This document shows, piece after piece, positions 13,801-23,825 of a DNA stretch of 64,000 nucleotides (positions are counted from its first letter, which is position 1; each line of letters begins with the position of its first letter). This DNA comes from Cylicocyclus nassatus. Taxonomy: Eukaryota > Nematoda > Chromadorea > Rhabditida > Strongylidae. The position numbers and the translations under genes are program-made. Location: NCBI GenBank assembly GCA_958299035.1, contig CATQJL010000305.1, positions 69,718,792 through 69,782,791 of the forward strand. The letters are read 5' to 3'. The notes under the pieces are model-generated. The model saw only the letters and a program-made list of their open reading frames with translations. It was not told the DNA's origin and made no database searches.

Positions 13801-13894
13801 GCGACGAGCGATTTTCAAGCTGTGAACGGTTGCTCAGGCAGTCTAGTCGCAGCGATCGAAAATCGTGACGACGGGATCGCTGGAGGTATGCCCA
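10846..13894. mobile_element. ~2.1 kb palindromic element split by a mariner MITE
   Basis: The left arm starts CCTAGGCATACCTCTAG and the right arm ends with its inverse (GGAGGTATGCCCAGG). Arms of about 1 kb meet near 11.92 kb, where CATATGTTCCGAGTCCGCAG is inverted. The right arm is interrupted by 12450-13399. No transposase frame is seen. A related end is present at about 17410-17490. Confidence 0.65.
12450..13399. mobile_element. mariner-type MITE (family 2, copy 1)
   Basis: The TIR TTAGGTTGTCCGGAAATTAA is inverted at 13399 with TA/TA flanks. It is 950 bp and palindromic across a centre near 12930. The left arm of the surrounding palindrome shows the same site uninterrupted at about 11325-11350 (CATATATGCCTGAGCAACCG). 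Confidence 0.8.
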
Positions 13895-14503
13895 GGGTAA
13901 AGCGGGGGTGCGGCACGCCACACCTGGGGGGTCGTATTGAAAGGCTAGGGAGGGGGGGGGGCGTTATCGAGGCTGTACTGAGTAAGCATTAGCATAATAT
14001 TCGAAACAACGTCAGATAGGACCATTATGCCAAACACTAGCACACTGATAGTTTAGCCTACCATTATACATAAATCAAACATGATAAGAAACCCCCAAAA
14101 GCATGAGAGCATCATTTTCGTATTTAGCATGTCAAATAACCCCTATGGGCCAAGTTTCAGAGAATTCTGAGGTTACCAACTATTGGGTATTCCAAGTGAA
14201 ATGGTCATTTTCGAACATACTTTGTTTCTAAAGTGAATTAGCTATCTGTTTTTGCACTCAAAACAAAGCACTACTCCTTCTTTGTCCATCTCAGAAATCC
14301 CGCTTCAAAAGACCTCCAAACTGTGGAATTAGAAGCCAACTAAAATCTCATTTTTCCCATTCTTCGCTTTCAATGGCTGTGCTTTCACCAAATATTACTT
14401 AGAGCTAAGAAGACGAATCAGGCTTAAAACATTCCTATGGAATCTACTAGGTTTAGGCTATCGATTTATATAAATAATGTTTACTAAATATGTTTTTTGA
14501 TAC

Positions 14504-14580
14504 AGTTAATGGGGTCCCCCCCTTCTCAAAAGCTGCGGCTGCCGCAGCTTTTAAGGGGGGGGGGCCGCACCCCATTAACT
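14504..14580. repeat. 77 bp G/C-tract hairpin
   Basis: AGTTAATGGGGT, a C-run, AAAAGCTGCGGC, and then the inverse arms with a G-run ending ACCCCATTAACT. It is nearly perfect. Confidence 0.7.
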
Positions 14581-14937
14581 TACCCTTAAAGCCGTTGAAT
14601 GTCTACGATTTTAATGTCGCTGTTAATGCTCAACCTTCTTCTCTCTATAGTACGATTTTTATCCAAAACTTTCCCGCATAGAATGAGCTATAGCGCTTTT
14701 TCTACTAACTACCATCCATCGTGCGGCTTCCAAAGTATCGGGTTACGATAGCACGCAAATTCATCTTGCCGCCTTTCTGCGTTAATGCGTAAACGATGCA
14801 GAGAGGCGGCAAGCTGAATAATTTGGATGCCTTCCATTGTTTTTGAATTTGTACTTTTTTTCGTCTGTTTCCTTATATGAGGCCTTTCTACCAGACAAAG
14901 AGACCTTTTAGGGAAATGGGACGACAAATCTACAGTC

Positions 14938-15030
14938 TGGTGGTTGGTGGTTGGTCCGGTGGTGGTTTGGTGGTTGGTGGTTGCTGGTTGGTTGGTGGTT
15001 GGTGGTTGGTGGTTGGTGGTCTTGGTGGTT
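14938..15030 (+). repeat. TTGGTGG tandem repeat
   Basis: Roughly twelve imperfect TTGGTGG units make an almost purely G/T strand with many GG runs. Translated frames over it are artefacts. Confidence 0.7.
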
Positions 15031-15484
15031 TGCACTAACTCAATGCTCTGCACCTAGACTCCCTCCCTTCGTGCTTTCTTCCTCCTCTCTGAAAATGAGG
15101 AATCTGTTGAGATAAAGACGTTTTGTTTGATACTTTCTCCATACTTTCGTTTTAGAACTTGTTACTCGCTTGATCTGTAGCTGTGGGGGATTATCAACTT
15201 TTTTATTTACACTTACAGTAAAATTTGTTTCAGATGTCGTTTTGCGGCGCTATTTAGTCGCAGCTATACGTGTCTGCGTAATATGCACACTGATTATATC
15301 CTATAGCTGTACTTGCAAGTCGCAACTCCACATCATCAGAAATTTCTTTATACGAATTGTTTCATCCAACTCGTACGTGGAAATCACTCTTTGCAGCGTC
15401 GTCGTTGCTGTGAGCGTTCACTGTGGTTACTATGGTAAGGAATCTAGAAATTTTCTTTGCGTTGGAAAGGTTCAATATTTTCAG

Positions 15485-16713
15485 ACCACTGTGTCATGCA
15501 AGATAGATACCGCTCACACTGATATTATCGTGAGTTCCAAAATGTCTTTCGTTTTTTGATTTACTTCCACATTTTCTTGCATTTATCTGTTCGTTATTCA
15601 CTTTTGAGTCCAACTTTGTTCGATTTTGACTTAGGCTGATCTTTATCAGCAATATGGCTGAAAGTAGAGCTCAGTTTTGCTAGCAGCACGACGCTCAATT
15701 GAATTACTACAGAAACCATCACACCACTTGCTGTAGTGATCGTCTCCTCAAAGTGTTTGAGGCCATTACATCCTCCAGATTCCAGTGAATTGTGATATTG
15801 AGATAAAATCTAATGGTTATATCGTCCCCATAGCTGAACTAGCTGGACATTCGGGACCGGTATGGCAGGTAGCATGACTTTGACATCCTGACTTTGGTGG
15901 CTTGTTAGCTTCCGGTGGATACGACGGGTTTGACTCAGGCTGATTGGTATTTTTCAATTCAAAAATTGTCCTAATCATTTACAGTTAACCAAGTAACTTG
16001 CAACTTTTTGTACTTCATGTAGAAATATCGCTCCCTCCCCCCCCCCTCCCCCTCCCTCGTTACGCCACCGACAAATTGTTTTCTAATTTTATGTCATTCA
16101 TCCATCTTGATAGTTTTTGTGGAGTGACGATTGCTTTAGTGACAATTTTTCCACAAAACAGTGCGCGGAACATGAGCTCAAAGTTTTGGTTACCAGAGCG
16201 GATTATGCAAAGTAGCCTTTTTAACCTCAAATCTCACTTTTTTATGCTTGGAAATTTAATTTGCCGTTAACACCGTTTCCAGGTTTTGTCTGGCTATTCA
16301 ATTTCTTCTGTTGTCATGAAATTAATATTTCAGGAGAGTGATCATCTGGTCTGACAGAACAGGAAGATTTCAAAAGTCACATAAATGGACGGGACATGAA
16401 GCCAGCGTAAGTTCTGTTGCGTTTGCGTCTCGTCAACTTGGACTCATTCTCGTTACTGCATCAGCTGACTGCTCCATAGGTATACTCAAATTCAATGCGC
16501 AAAGTGCTCAGTCGGTGGAATACAGGATTCTCAAAGCTCATGAGCAGGTGCGTTGGGCAGTCTCTCAATAAAAAACTTCGCTTTTTTTTATAGGGTATGA
16601 ATGCGATTTCATGATGTCCTGTTCAACGAGCAATCGGGGATTTTGGCGAACAACCTTTACAAAAACGGCTTGGCTCATGTGGGAGCGACAAACTCGTCAA
16701 AATTTGGGTGTTG
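15485..16713 (+). pseudogene. Sec13-like WD40 gene, decayed but intron-containing
   Basis: Sec13 is a WD40 beta-propeller of the COPII coat and of the nuclear pore Y-complex. Pieces appear in the right order. Residues TTVSCKIDTAHTDII (15485-15529) precede a GTGAGT donor. ADLYQQYG follows an acceptor at 15635, then TCCSDRLLKVFEAI, then NGYIVPIAELAGHSGPVWQV, then HPDFGGLLASGGYD. An exon at 16334-16547 reads RVIIWSDRTGRFQKSHKWTG and HEASVSSVAFASRQLGLILV and ends AHEQ. Then comes GMNAIS at 16594 and GSCGSDKLVKIWVL. TGA codons sit where the conserved Trp is expected after GPVWQVA and after GMNAIS, and another stop plus probable frame breaks occur near 15660-15730. Introns with proper splice sites remain, so this is not a processed copy. 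It is most likely a duplicated, non-functional Sec13. Confidence 0.8.
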
Positions 16714-17067
16714 GTGCGCTTTTATTCTGCTTTATACTTCCTAGTCTATGTTGCTCGAAGGAGCGTTCCTGATGAGTTTCAGATTTTATTATTTAGTTGT
16801 GCTTTGCCTACTGTTGTTTTCATTGTAGCTTGATATTCTGCAGAAACTACAGCAGCTACCGATCTCAAAAGAGACGACACTTGTGGTTATAATGATGTCT
16901 ATAATGTCTTCACCCAACGACAACGAAGTGCGAACTGATTAGAAGTACATGGCTGTGATTGTCACAAAAGGGTCCTACAATTGTGCAGCATCGTTTTCCA
17001 ATTGGAACAAAAGGAATTAGGTAAGCCGTAGGTCAGGTCATTGCGCTAAAAGACGCAAAAGTGAAAT

Positions 17068-17215
17068 TTAGTGTATGCGAATGCGTCTGGAGGAAGACCA
17101 GAAGAGGCACAATGATCTTGCTTTTATTGACACTTTGGAAGAAAAGCATTAAAACTTAGCAATGAAGACGTTGAGGTCAATGGAGTATGCAGTCCAACAA
17201 TTTCGCTTTCAATAC
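17068..17215 (+). pseudogene. Galactosyltransferase-like fragment (GT31)
   Basis: A frame reading RMRLEEDQKRHNDLAFIDTL, then EEKH, a TAA stop, then NLAMKTLRSMEYAVQQFRFQ resembles part of the beta-1,3-galactosyltransferase fold: an acidic helix, a 'D(I/L)...D' strand, and the 'DxYxNLTxKTL' helix that precedes the DxD motif. The TAA falls at the position normally occupied by a residue before NL. No DxD-containing exon was found after the possible donor at the end of the frame. The match is short and made by eye, so the identification is tentative. It follows the Sec13 pseudogene by about 350 bp, suggesting both belong to one degraded duplicated block. Confidence 0.4.
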
Positions 17216-17219
17216 GTGC

Positions 17220-18860
17220 CTAAGGTAGTTTTCTTCAGAGGATGGCCTTACCAGCGTTCCTTTAGGCGGACTCTGATTCATTCGTTCGTCTCGTGCGGTC
17301 ATCAAAGCTTTCAAGGACATCCAACATCCCCGTCTTTACTGCGGATTCCTGGATGGTAGAGCGAAAACTACTGGAGGGGGGGGGGTAAGGAATGGGAGGG
17401 GGGGTTGTGCCGGGGTCCGGCCCAAGGGGGGGGGTCGTATCCGATATCCGACGGTCGTGTGCCACACTCCCCGCTTTACCCTGTGTATGCCTTGAGCCTC
17501 AGGCCTTAATTGGCAGAAAATGGGCGAAAAGCTGTACAGATGACCTACGCGGACTTCCACGGCTGTGCTCCTTCCTTGTAATCAATGAACTTGATACAAA
17601 CAGTTTCTTACTTACAACCGTTTTCCCCAAGCTTTTTATAATTTTGTGTCACTTATTGAACGTTAAATTTGAACACTCGGATACTCATAACTTCTTTCTA
17701 AAAGTTGTTCTACAGTAAAGAAAAGGAATTAGCGTTCAAATACGGCGATATTGTTATATGGAAAGGTCACTTGACTAGAAAAGCTTCCCTTGTCAGAAAA
17801 AACCGGAGTCATAATCTCGATGTTTGGATGCTCACAGCTCATAGATCACCCCAAAAATTGTTTCGTTGCTCGTCGCCCTTATTAGTTCTTACCAGGATCC
17901 AAGCTTGTATTAGAAATCTGTTTATAAGAGAAAGATATGCGCTTTTCAAATTCACTTTGAACAGCTTTAAAAGAACTGTTCACCACATAAGTTTTGGTAA
18001 GATTTTTATACGGCACATCAAAGGCCGCGGCTTTGCAGATTCTCGACTTGAAATTTCTTTGCTTACCTGGGGTGATTTGAGGCGCTGATTCCGGAAATTC
18101 ACCTTGAAGAGCGCGAAAATAGCAAAAGCCACCATTTCCCAAGGCCTCCCATTTTGAATTTGGACGGTGGGGCATGTTCCGCCATGGTTAATAGGCAGAG
18201 TCGTTGCGGGACCCTCGCGGTTATAACATTGTGGTCCTCCTACGGGGCAGGGAGAATCGCAAGCTTGTCCACGCGTATTAAAATGGCTTGCGCGTAACGG
18301 GTTTGAGGGGCACTTTTTGGACAAGGGCAGCATGTAGTGCGCTCAGACATGCTCTGTTCTCGTGTCTGGGCCACAAGCAGTGCGATAAGGTGAGAATGAC
18401 TCCTTTAGGGTGAAGGGGGCCACAACGGTCGTAGCTCCTCCAGGGTGAAGGGTGTTCCACTTGGCAGAGAAATTAAGAAATGTCGACCGGGGGGGGGGGG
18501 AAGGGGGTGCCATGGTATTCTCTCATCATTCTTCCTAGTCAAAGTTTATAATTTTCAATTTCGTACCATCACTGGTTGTCTTTTTCTGAAATGTGAACCG
18601 ATGTGCTGTTGGATTAGCGCAAAATTATATTTCTGATCAGCACCTTGTATTTTTTCCATTATCTTTTCCCTTTTTTACATCACCTTGCCTGTTTTTAGAA
18701 TTACCATAAAAGATGTGCATGCGAGAACATTTGTTTCGGAAAGAGTTAGACATTTTTCAAGCATTTGCGAATTTTTCAAAAGAAGAAATTCGTATTTCTG
18801 TAGGTGAACGGCAACGTCAGCAAGGGAAATGTTTTCAAAACCATCTTGTCTCGCTTTTAG
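17220..18860. other. No gene recognised; G-tract repeat end
   Basis: 17380-17490 holds G-runs plus a palindrome-family end (CCCGCTTTACCCTGTG). Opposing frames at 17705-18333 overlap a GC-rich patch and look non-coding. Confidence 0.4.
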
Positions 18861-19057
18861 AAAACTAGCTGGCTTACCCGGCTCCGCCGTATGTCCGAAT
18901 AGAAAATTCCATTTCTTAACCGATCCGGACCAAACTTGGCGCACATACACTTCGGGCCCCGGCGGATGTCACAGTCCACTTTTTGTTATCGATCGATGTC
19001 GATGTTATCGATTTTTTTGCAAAATTTGAGCTACGGGGCTGGGAATTGGCACAGAGG

Positions 19058-19118
19058 GGTAATCGAGCATGCTGATCACCCCCGTGGGGGTGATCAGCAT
19101 GCTCGATTACACCCCTGT
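19058..19118. repeat. Perfect ~60 bp palindrome
   Basis: GTAATCGAGCATGCTGATCA and its inverse meet at CCCCCGTGGGGG. It may be two inverted 120 bp-type Helitron units meeting head to head. Confidence 0.65.
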
Positions 19119-19212
19119 GCCAAATTCCAGCTCCCTCGTTGCCAAATTCCAGCTCCCTCGTTCAGAAATGGAATTTTCTATTCGGAACATACGTACGCAC
19201 ATGCAGACATAT

Positions 19213-19345
19213 AAGCTCCTGCAAGACGAAGGCGGTTGGTCGAGGTGCGACGTGGCTGTGACGCGGCTGTGACGCTGCTGTGACGCAGCCATGTCGCAGC
19301 CGCGTTGCACATCGAGCCGACCGCCTTCGTCTTGCAGGAGCTTTA
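19213..19345. mobile_element. Hairpin MITE, GACGAAGGCGGT termini
   Basis: Ends AGCTCCTGCAAGACGAAGGC and the inverse GCCTTCGTCTTGCAGGAGCT enclose GTGACGC/GCGTCAC-type internal repeats. It shares its GACGAAGGCGGT termini with the hairpin at 46358-46575. Confidence 0.6.
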
Positions 19346-19348
19346 ACA

Positions 19349-19353
19349 GACAT

Positions 19354-19392
<39 letters not shown>
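19349..19392 (+). repeat. (CAGA)n tetranucleotide repeat
   Basis: About ten CAGA units belong to the Helitron-like element, where it appears as CTGT on the minus strand. Confidence 0.85.
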
Positions 19393-19419
19393 TTCAGCTT
19401 TATATATAAGATATATAGT

Positions 19420-19805
19420 TTGCCTGGAGTCTGTTAAAAAAGTGTCTGGTGAAGAGTGTGGGTAGTAATTTCTGCATACTTACGAGTTTTTAGGACAGAA
19501 AAATTTGTAACTTCTGAAGATGAACATCTTTTACGCCGAGATGGTCGCCATTGGAACCGCCTCGTCCTCCGTTTCAAAAAATATATACTTTGCCAGGCAT
19601 CCTCTGAAAGAAGTGCCTGGGTGAAGGGTGTCTTAGTGATTTTTGGAAATTTTGGAGTTTTTAACATAATAAAATTCATAATGTCTGTAGATGGACATGT
19701 TGTACGCCGAGATGGTCGCCATTGGAACCGCCTTGTCCTCCGCTTTCAGAAAATATATACTTTGCCTAGGGTACATCGAAAAAAGTGCCGAGTGAAGGGT
19801 GGATG
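19420..19805 (-). repeat. ~170 bp tandem repeat, left inverted array
   Basis: Two units share GATGGTCGCCATTGGAACCG at a 170-171 bp spacing (19540 and 19711). It is the reverse complement of the array at 21200-21680. Confidence 0.7.
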
Positions 19806-19814
19806 AGACTTTTA

Positions 19815-21124
19815 TTAGGTCGTTCCGAAAGTAATGTCGCTTTTTTTCAAGTAAACACTACATACGGTAGAAGCAAGATTTCTAGAGAGATCTTGGTGGC
19901 ATTCGATGCAGCATTTCATTCTCTTTCTAATGGTTGTACAACCACTGCACAAAATTCAATAACCTCTCGAAAGATTATCCAAATTTGCGACCCATGCTTT
20001 TTGAGAAGGTCAACTTTCACAATTTTTCTAAATTTTCATAACAACCCTCGAAAGGAGTCCAAGTGATGGATGGATAGAGCAAACCTTACAGGAAAGAGCA
20101 CAACTTTTTCTACTTTCCAGAGCTCGTCATAATTTTTGTAGAGATTTTTCAACGGACCACCGGATTTTAGCAGGCTTGTCCCGGACACAAATGCATCAAA
20201 CACCAATAAGTTTGCGGATTTGAAACTTATAAAGGTGGATTACGGTTGGACACTAATTTTGCAAAGCCGCAAATGCTGCAAATGAGCGTTTACCGCTACA
20301 GATTAGCAACTTTCGGAAAATGCGGGTACAGCCTGGGACGCCCTGGAAAACCTGAATTATGATGACTTTATCCCGGAAAACTTAATGAATCGGAAACAAA
20401 AAACAATTTGTAGAAAGAGGAGAAAAAGCTGCGTCGAATGACACCCGAGTTGCCTGCCGGTTGTTGTTCTGTGAGGTTTGGGTTGACCAAATATGGAATT
20501 TGATAGCATTAAAAAATTGATTCCAGAAACCTTAAAGGCAGCGTACACCCAAAATTTGAGTTACCGAATTTCCTAGATCTTTCTACACCGGTATATACTG
20601 GGCCCAGAAGAAGACCAACTGCGTTGGTCCGGTCTCCCAATGTTGCTTCTGAGCAGAGAAAACCCCCCCCCCCCCTCAATTTTCTTTCACGCTGCCCCTT
20701 TTCTTTCGCTCCGCCTCCTCCGGACGAATCCATAACAGCGTAAGCTGCAATTGCAGTTGCAGCTGCTGTTGCAACATCAGTTGCATTTGTTTTGGGTGTA
20801 CGCTGCCTTTAAGAAGCAAGCTAAGGAAAAGAAAAAATTGTTTTCTGTCCTATAGTGTTTGCTCTATCTACCAGTCACTTCTACTCCTTCGGAGAATAGG
20901 TGCAAAAATGTAGAAAAATAGCCAAACTTGACCATAGCAAAAAACATGGGTCGCAGGTTTTGGCACTTTTTCGAGAGCTCATCGAATATTATGCAATGAA
21001 GTTACCACCATTAGAAAGAGGATGAAATGCTGCATCGACTGCTTTTAAGATCTTTCAAAAATCTTGATTCCATGAGATGTGGCATTTATTTGAAAAAAGC
21101 GACATTACTTCCGGAACGACCTAA
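19815..21124. mobile_element. mariner-type element with nested TTAA MITE
   Basis: The TIR TTAGGTCGTTCCGAAAGTAA has an inverse ending at 21124 and TA/TA flanks. It is palindromic around the nested 20536-20808 insertion. No transposase is seen. Confidence 0.75.
20536..20808. mobile_element. TTAA-flanked MITE (piggyBac-like target)
   Basis: The TIR AGGCAGCGTACACCCAAAA is inverted at the right end, and TTAA lies immediately outside both ends (20532-20535, 20809-20812). It is 273 bp and non-coding. TTAA duplication suggests piggyBac-type mobilisation, which is inference. A diverged relative with AGGCAGCGCCCACCC is at about 52402. Confidence 0.6.
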
Positions 21125-21130
21125 TATCAT

Positions 21131-21190
21131 GGGAGTGCTCAAGTAGAGGTTTTTTTACCATTGTAAAAAGACGTCTACTTGAGCACTCCC
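21131..21190. repeat. 60 bp near-perfect hairpin
   Basis: GGGAGTGCTCAAGTAGA and its inverse TCTACTTGAGCACTCCC enclose a T-rich loop. It lies directly beside the right end of the 19815-21124 element. Confidence 0.75.
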
Positions 21191-21199
21191 ATTATGAGA

Positions 21200-21680
21200 G
21201 TCTCACCCACTTTTCATTTGGCACTTTTTTCAACGGCAAAGTATAAATTTTTTGAAAGCGGAGGACACGACGGCTCCAATGGTGACTATGACGGCGTACA
21301 AGATGTTCATCTACAATATATGAATTTTTTTATGTTAAAAACTCGAAAATCTCCAGAAATCACTAGGACATCCTTCACCCAGGCACTTTTTCTAGCGAAC
21401 CCCAGGCAAAGTGTATATTTTCTGAAAGCAGAGGACACGACGGCTAATGGTGACCATGACGGCGTACAAGATGTTCATCTACAATATATGAATTTTTTTA
21501 TGTTAAAAACTCAAAAATCTCCAAAAATCACTAGGGCACCCTTCACCCAGGCACTTTTTTGGATGGATCTGAGACAAACTATATATCTCAGAAAAGGAGG
21601 AAGAGGCGGTTCTAAAGGTGACCACCGCCGTAAAAGATGTTCACCTGCAAAAGTTAGGAATTTTTTAAGTCAAAAACTAG
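21200..21680 (+). repeat. ~170 bp tandem repeat, right array
   Basis: About three units share AGGACACGACGGCT (21262 and 21432) and GTTCATCTACAATATATGAA. The third unit is diverged. The 170-codon frame over it is a repeat artefact. Confidence 0.7.
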
Positions 21681-22439
21681 AAAATGTCTAGAAATCATGT
21701 CTAGACCGTCACCAAGCATTTTTTCAACAGACTCCTCCTTTCCTATACATAAACAATTCACGCACAAATATCTCCTTTGCTTAACCTTACCTCACTGTTG
21801 ATTTTTTTCTCGGCTTTTGGTGAAGGGGGTCACTTTGGTCCCTCTCAGGGGTGAAGAGGGGGTGAAAAAATTTTCATACTATCGCCTGTGGGTACAAGCA
21901 CCCTTTTACGTCAAAATCTCGGGATGTTCGGTTTTGGCGAGCTGCTGCCTTTAACGAGGCCCTTAAATACTGCTCATCGCCGTAGAAGTAAGTCAGAAGA
22001 GAGAAAGTTGCTCCAAAAAGTGAAAACTAAATGGAGGTTTCGCCATCACGTGGGTTAACTAAAGAAAATATGTCCAGAATTGGAATTTGAATCCGCGTTG
22101 ATGAGTGGAGCCAGCCTAGATTCCATCTACTAAGGCAATTTTTTGAGCTTCAGTTGACTTTTGCAGGGGCACTTAAGTGAGGTCGAGTCAGGGGCTTTGT
22201 TATTGCATCAAGTGAATATCACCACGCTCTGGACGTCGCCTTCAAAGCTGACTCATCCTTGAGGAAATTTTTGTTGCGAACGCTTAGACTCAACGCTTTT
22301 TTATTGTCTGAAAGCTCCAGTTGGAACTGCAAGGCTGCAAGACTAGTGAAAAATCACATAAGATTTTTGGGATCTGTAATCAAACGTCATCGCAAAAACC
22401 AAGAATCCGTAGATCACCTGTCTGAAAAGAATTTTATGC

Positions 22440-22740
22440 AGTATTCGCGTAATTTTTTCATCGAATGAATGGAAATCGAATACGAATTTGAAAATATTGG
22501 ATAAACGAGTGTCGACCGAATTTGAAACTCAAAACATTTGGACAAACGACTGCCGAAAGATTCGGAAATTATGTAAAAGTGGAATGAACGAATACTGACA
22601 ATCAAACGTTAAGGCCCCGTTTTTTGATTATTTTCTCGAATTATAATCGAAAATAGGAAATTCCCGGTTTCGAATATTTTAAATGGAATATATTCGAATG
22701 TTTGAATGTACCAAATCAACACTCAACGGTGACGGGATTT
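22440..22740. repeat. TTCGAAT-rich degenerate tandem repeat
   Basis: Short units built on CGAATNNNTTCG motifs. Similar stretches are at 35050-35320 and 47630-47830. No coding signal. Confidence 0.5.
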
Positions 22741-23069
22741 GAAGATTCTAAGAGATTTCAGAGATCGGGCGTTACAGTACCTCGTGCGGGCAGCAGCAAA
22801 CCCTTTGCATTGTATTGCTTTAAGGGTCTGTATTTCACATGCTTACCCATTTGAAAAGGCTATCTAATAAGAAGCGTAGGAATTTACAGCGGGTTGTTGC
22901 ATAAGCTGAAATTTCTTTTGTATGATTTATTGGTAGATTCCCTTGGTTTCGATGTGCTTAAGTAACCCCTTCCTCCAGCAATTATGTAAAAAGAAAGTGT
23001 GTCTTATTGACTCAGTACTACTGATAGAGCTAAAGCTACAGATTCAGTTACATTTCAAAGATGGTTTAC

Positions 23070-23198
23070 CTTTTCACCGTTTCTGGATGTGTAAGCATAA
23101 CGAATGAGCTTAAATACAAGTTCGTATTCCAGCTGACCGATAGCAGCTGCAGAAAATGCATCGCTCAAAAGCACGTATCTCGTATACTGATCAAACAC
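23070..23198 (-). CDS. M1 aminopeptidase exon, VLLSDAFSAA helix
   Basis: This 43-codon phase 0/0 exon reads VFDQYTRYVLLSDAFSAAAI, then GQLEYELVFKLIRYAYTSRN and GEK. It matches the R..L(L)xDAFxLA...Gxlxyxxal helical segment of the ERAP1_C domain, where Tyr replaces the usual nearby residues in places. The acceptor is ggttgcag and the donor GTAAAC. Roughly 300-400 residues of the C-terminal domain should follow. I could not assign any exon below 23 kb to it with confidence. The exon-like frame at 9517-9676 is one candidate. Confidence 0.87.
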
Positions 23199-23295
23199 CT
23201 GCAACCTCTTAGCTGATCAACGTCATAATGCCTTTATCAACACAAAAACAACAAAGCGTATAAAGAATTGGTCAGAAATACCAAGACAAACCTAC

Positions 23296-23429
23296 CGAAT
23301 TTCGTGTAAACTGCGCCGCTATAAGCTCCCATCCAGTCCTGTCATAATTCTGTCTATAATAGCCATTGCGATGAGCATTTATCACCACTGGCATTTGCAA
23401 AGATCCCAAATTTATGTGAAGTGGTTCAT
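23296..23429 (-). CDS. M1 aminopeptidase exon, ERAP1_C start
   Basis: This 134 bp exon reads (N)EPLHINLGSLQMPVVINAHR, then NGYYRQNYDRTGWELIAAQF and TRNS. The N-x-x-GYYRxNYD-xxGW signature is the conserved start of the C-terminal ERAP1-like helical domain of M1 peptidases. The acceptor is cttgcag and the donor GTAGGT. It ends in phase 0, followed by a 97 bp intron. The substrate cannot be inferred from these exons. Confidence 0.92.
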
Positions 23430-23825
23430 CTGCAAGTAGTATATCACCAATACAATGATCTCTATAAAATTATAGCAGAGAATTTGTACTTGTGGTAATC
23501 TGTGGACGGCGCAGTGTTTTGAATAAAAGAACGAATAAAGTACTCATTTTGTGGCCAACAAAATCAAAAAGCTCGGAGAAGCGCTCACTCTCAATTTCAT
23601 AAAAAGCAAACAAGTGTTAAACAAATGTTTCTTTGCAAGATTCCACAAAAAAATTCTAGTGAATTCTAACTCTGATATTACTGCTTGGCCGGCTATCAAC
23701 TACACAACAAGCAGTGCTTGTGCAGTACTATCACAGTGGAAGTGAATTTATGGTTTCCTTATGAGATGCTTGTTCTTTGCCTAAAAATCATTTTCACTAT
23801 TTATGCAATAATTTTTGTGTTTGTA

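Larger units (their letters stand above)
18864..19411 (-). mobile_element. Helitron-like non-autonomous element (copy 1)
   Basis: On the minus strand it starts TCTTATATATAAAGC after an A, has a (CTGT)n stretch, and ends with a CGGCGGAGCCG hairpin, GGTAAGCCAG and CTAGT before a T. Helitrons begin TC, end CTRR(T) after a short hairpin, and insert between A and T. There is no Rep/helicase. Two palindromes are nested inside (about 19058-19118 and 19213-19345). Confidence 0.6.

Noticed and set aside
14709..15053. Minus-strand frame rich in Thr, Asn, Gln and Pro
   Set aside because: Its first half is the TTGGTGG microsatellite. The remainder has no recognised domain and ends shortly after.
17980..18333. 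117-codon minus frame and overlapping plus frame
   Set aside because: Both strands are open over the same GC-rich patch with no recognisable motif; probably repeat-derived.
21179..21691. 170-codon plus-strand frame
   Set aside because: It is open only because the ~170 bp tandem repeat lacks stops in that frame; the unit repeats in the peptide.
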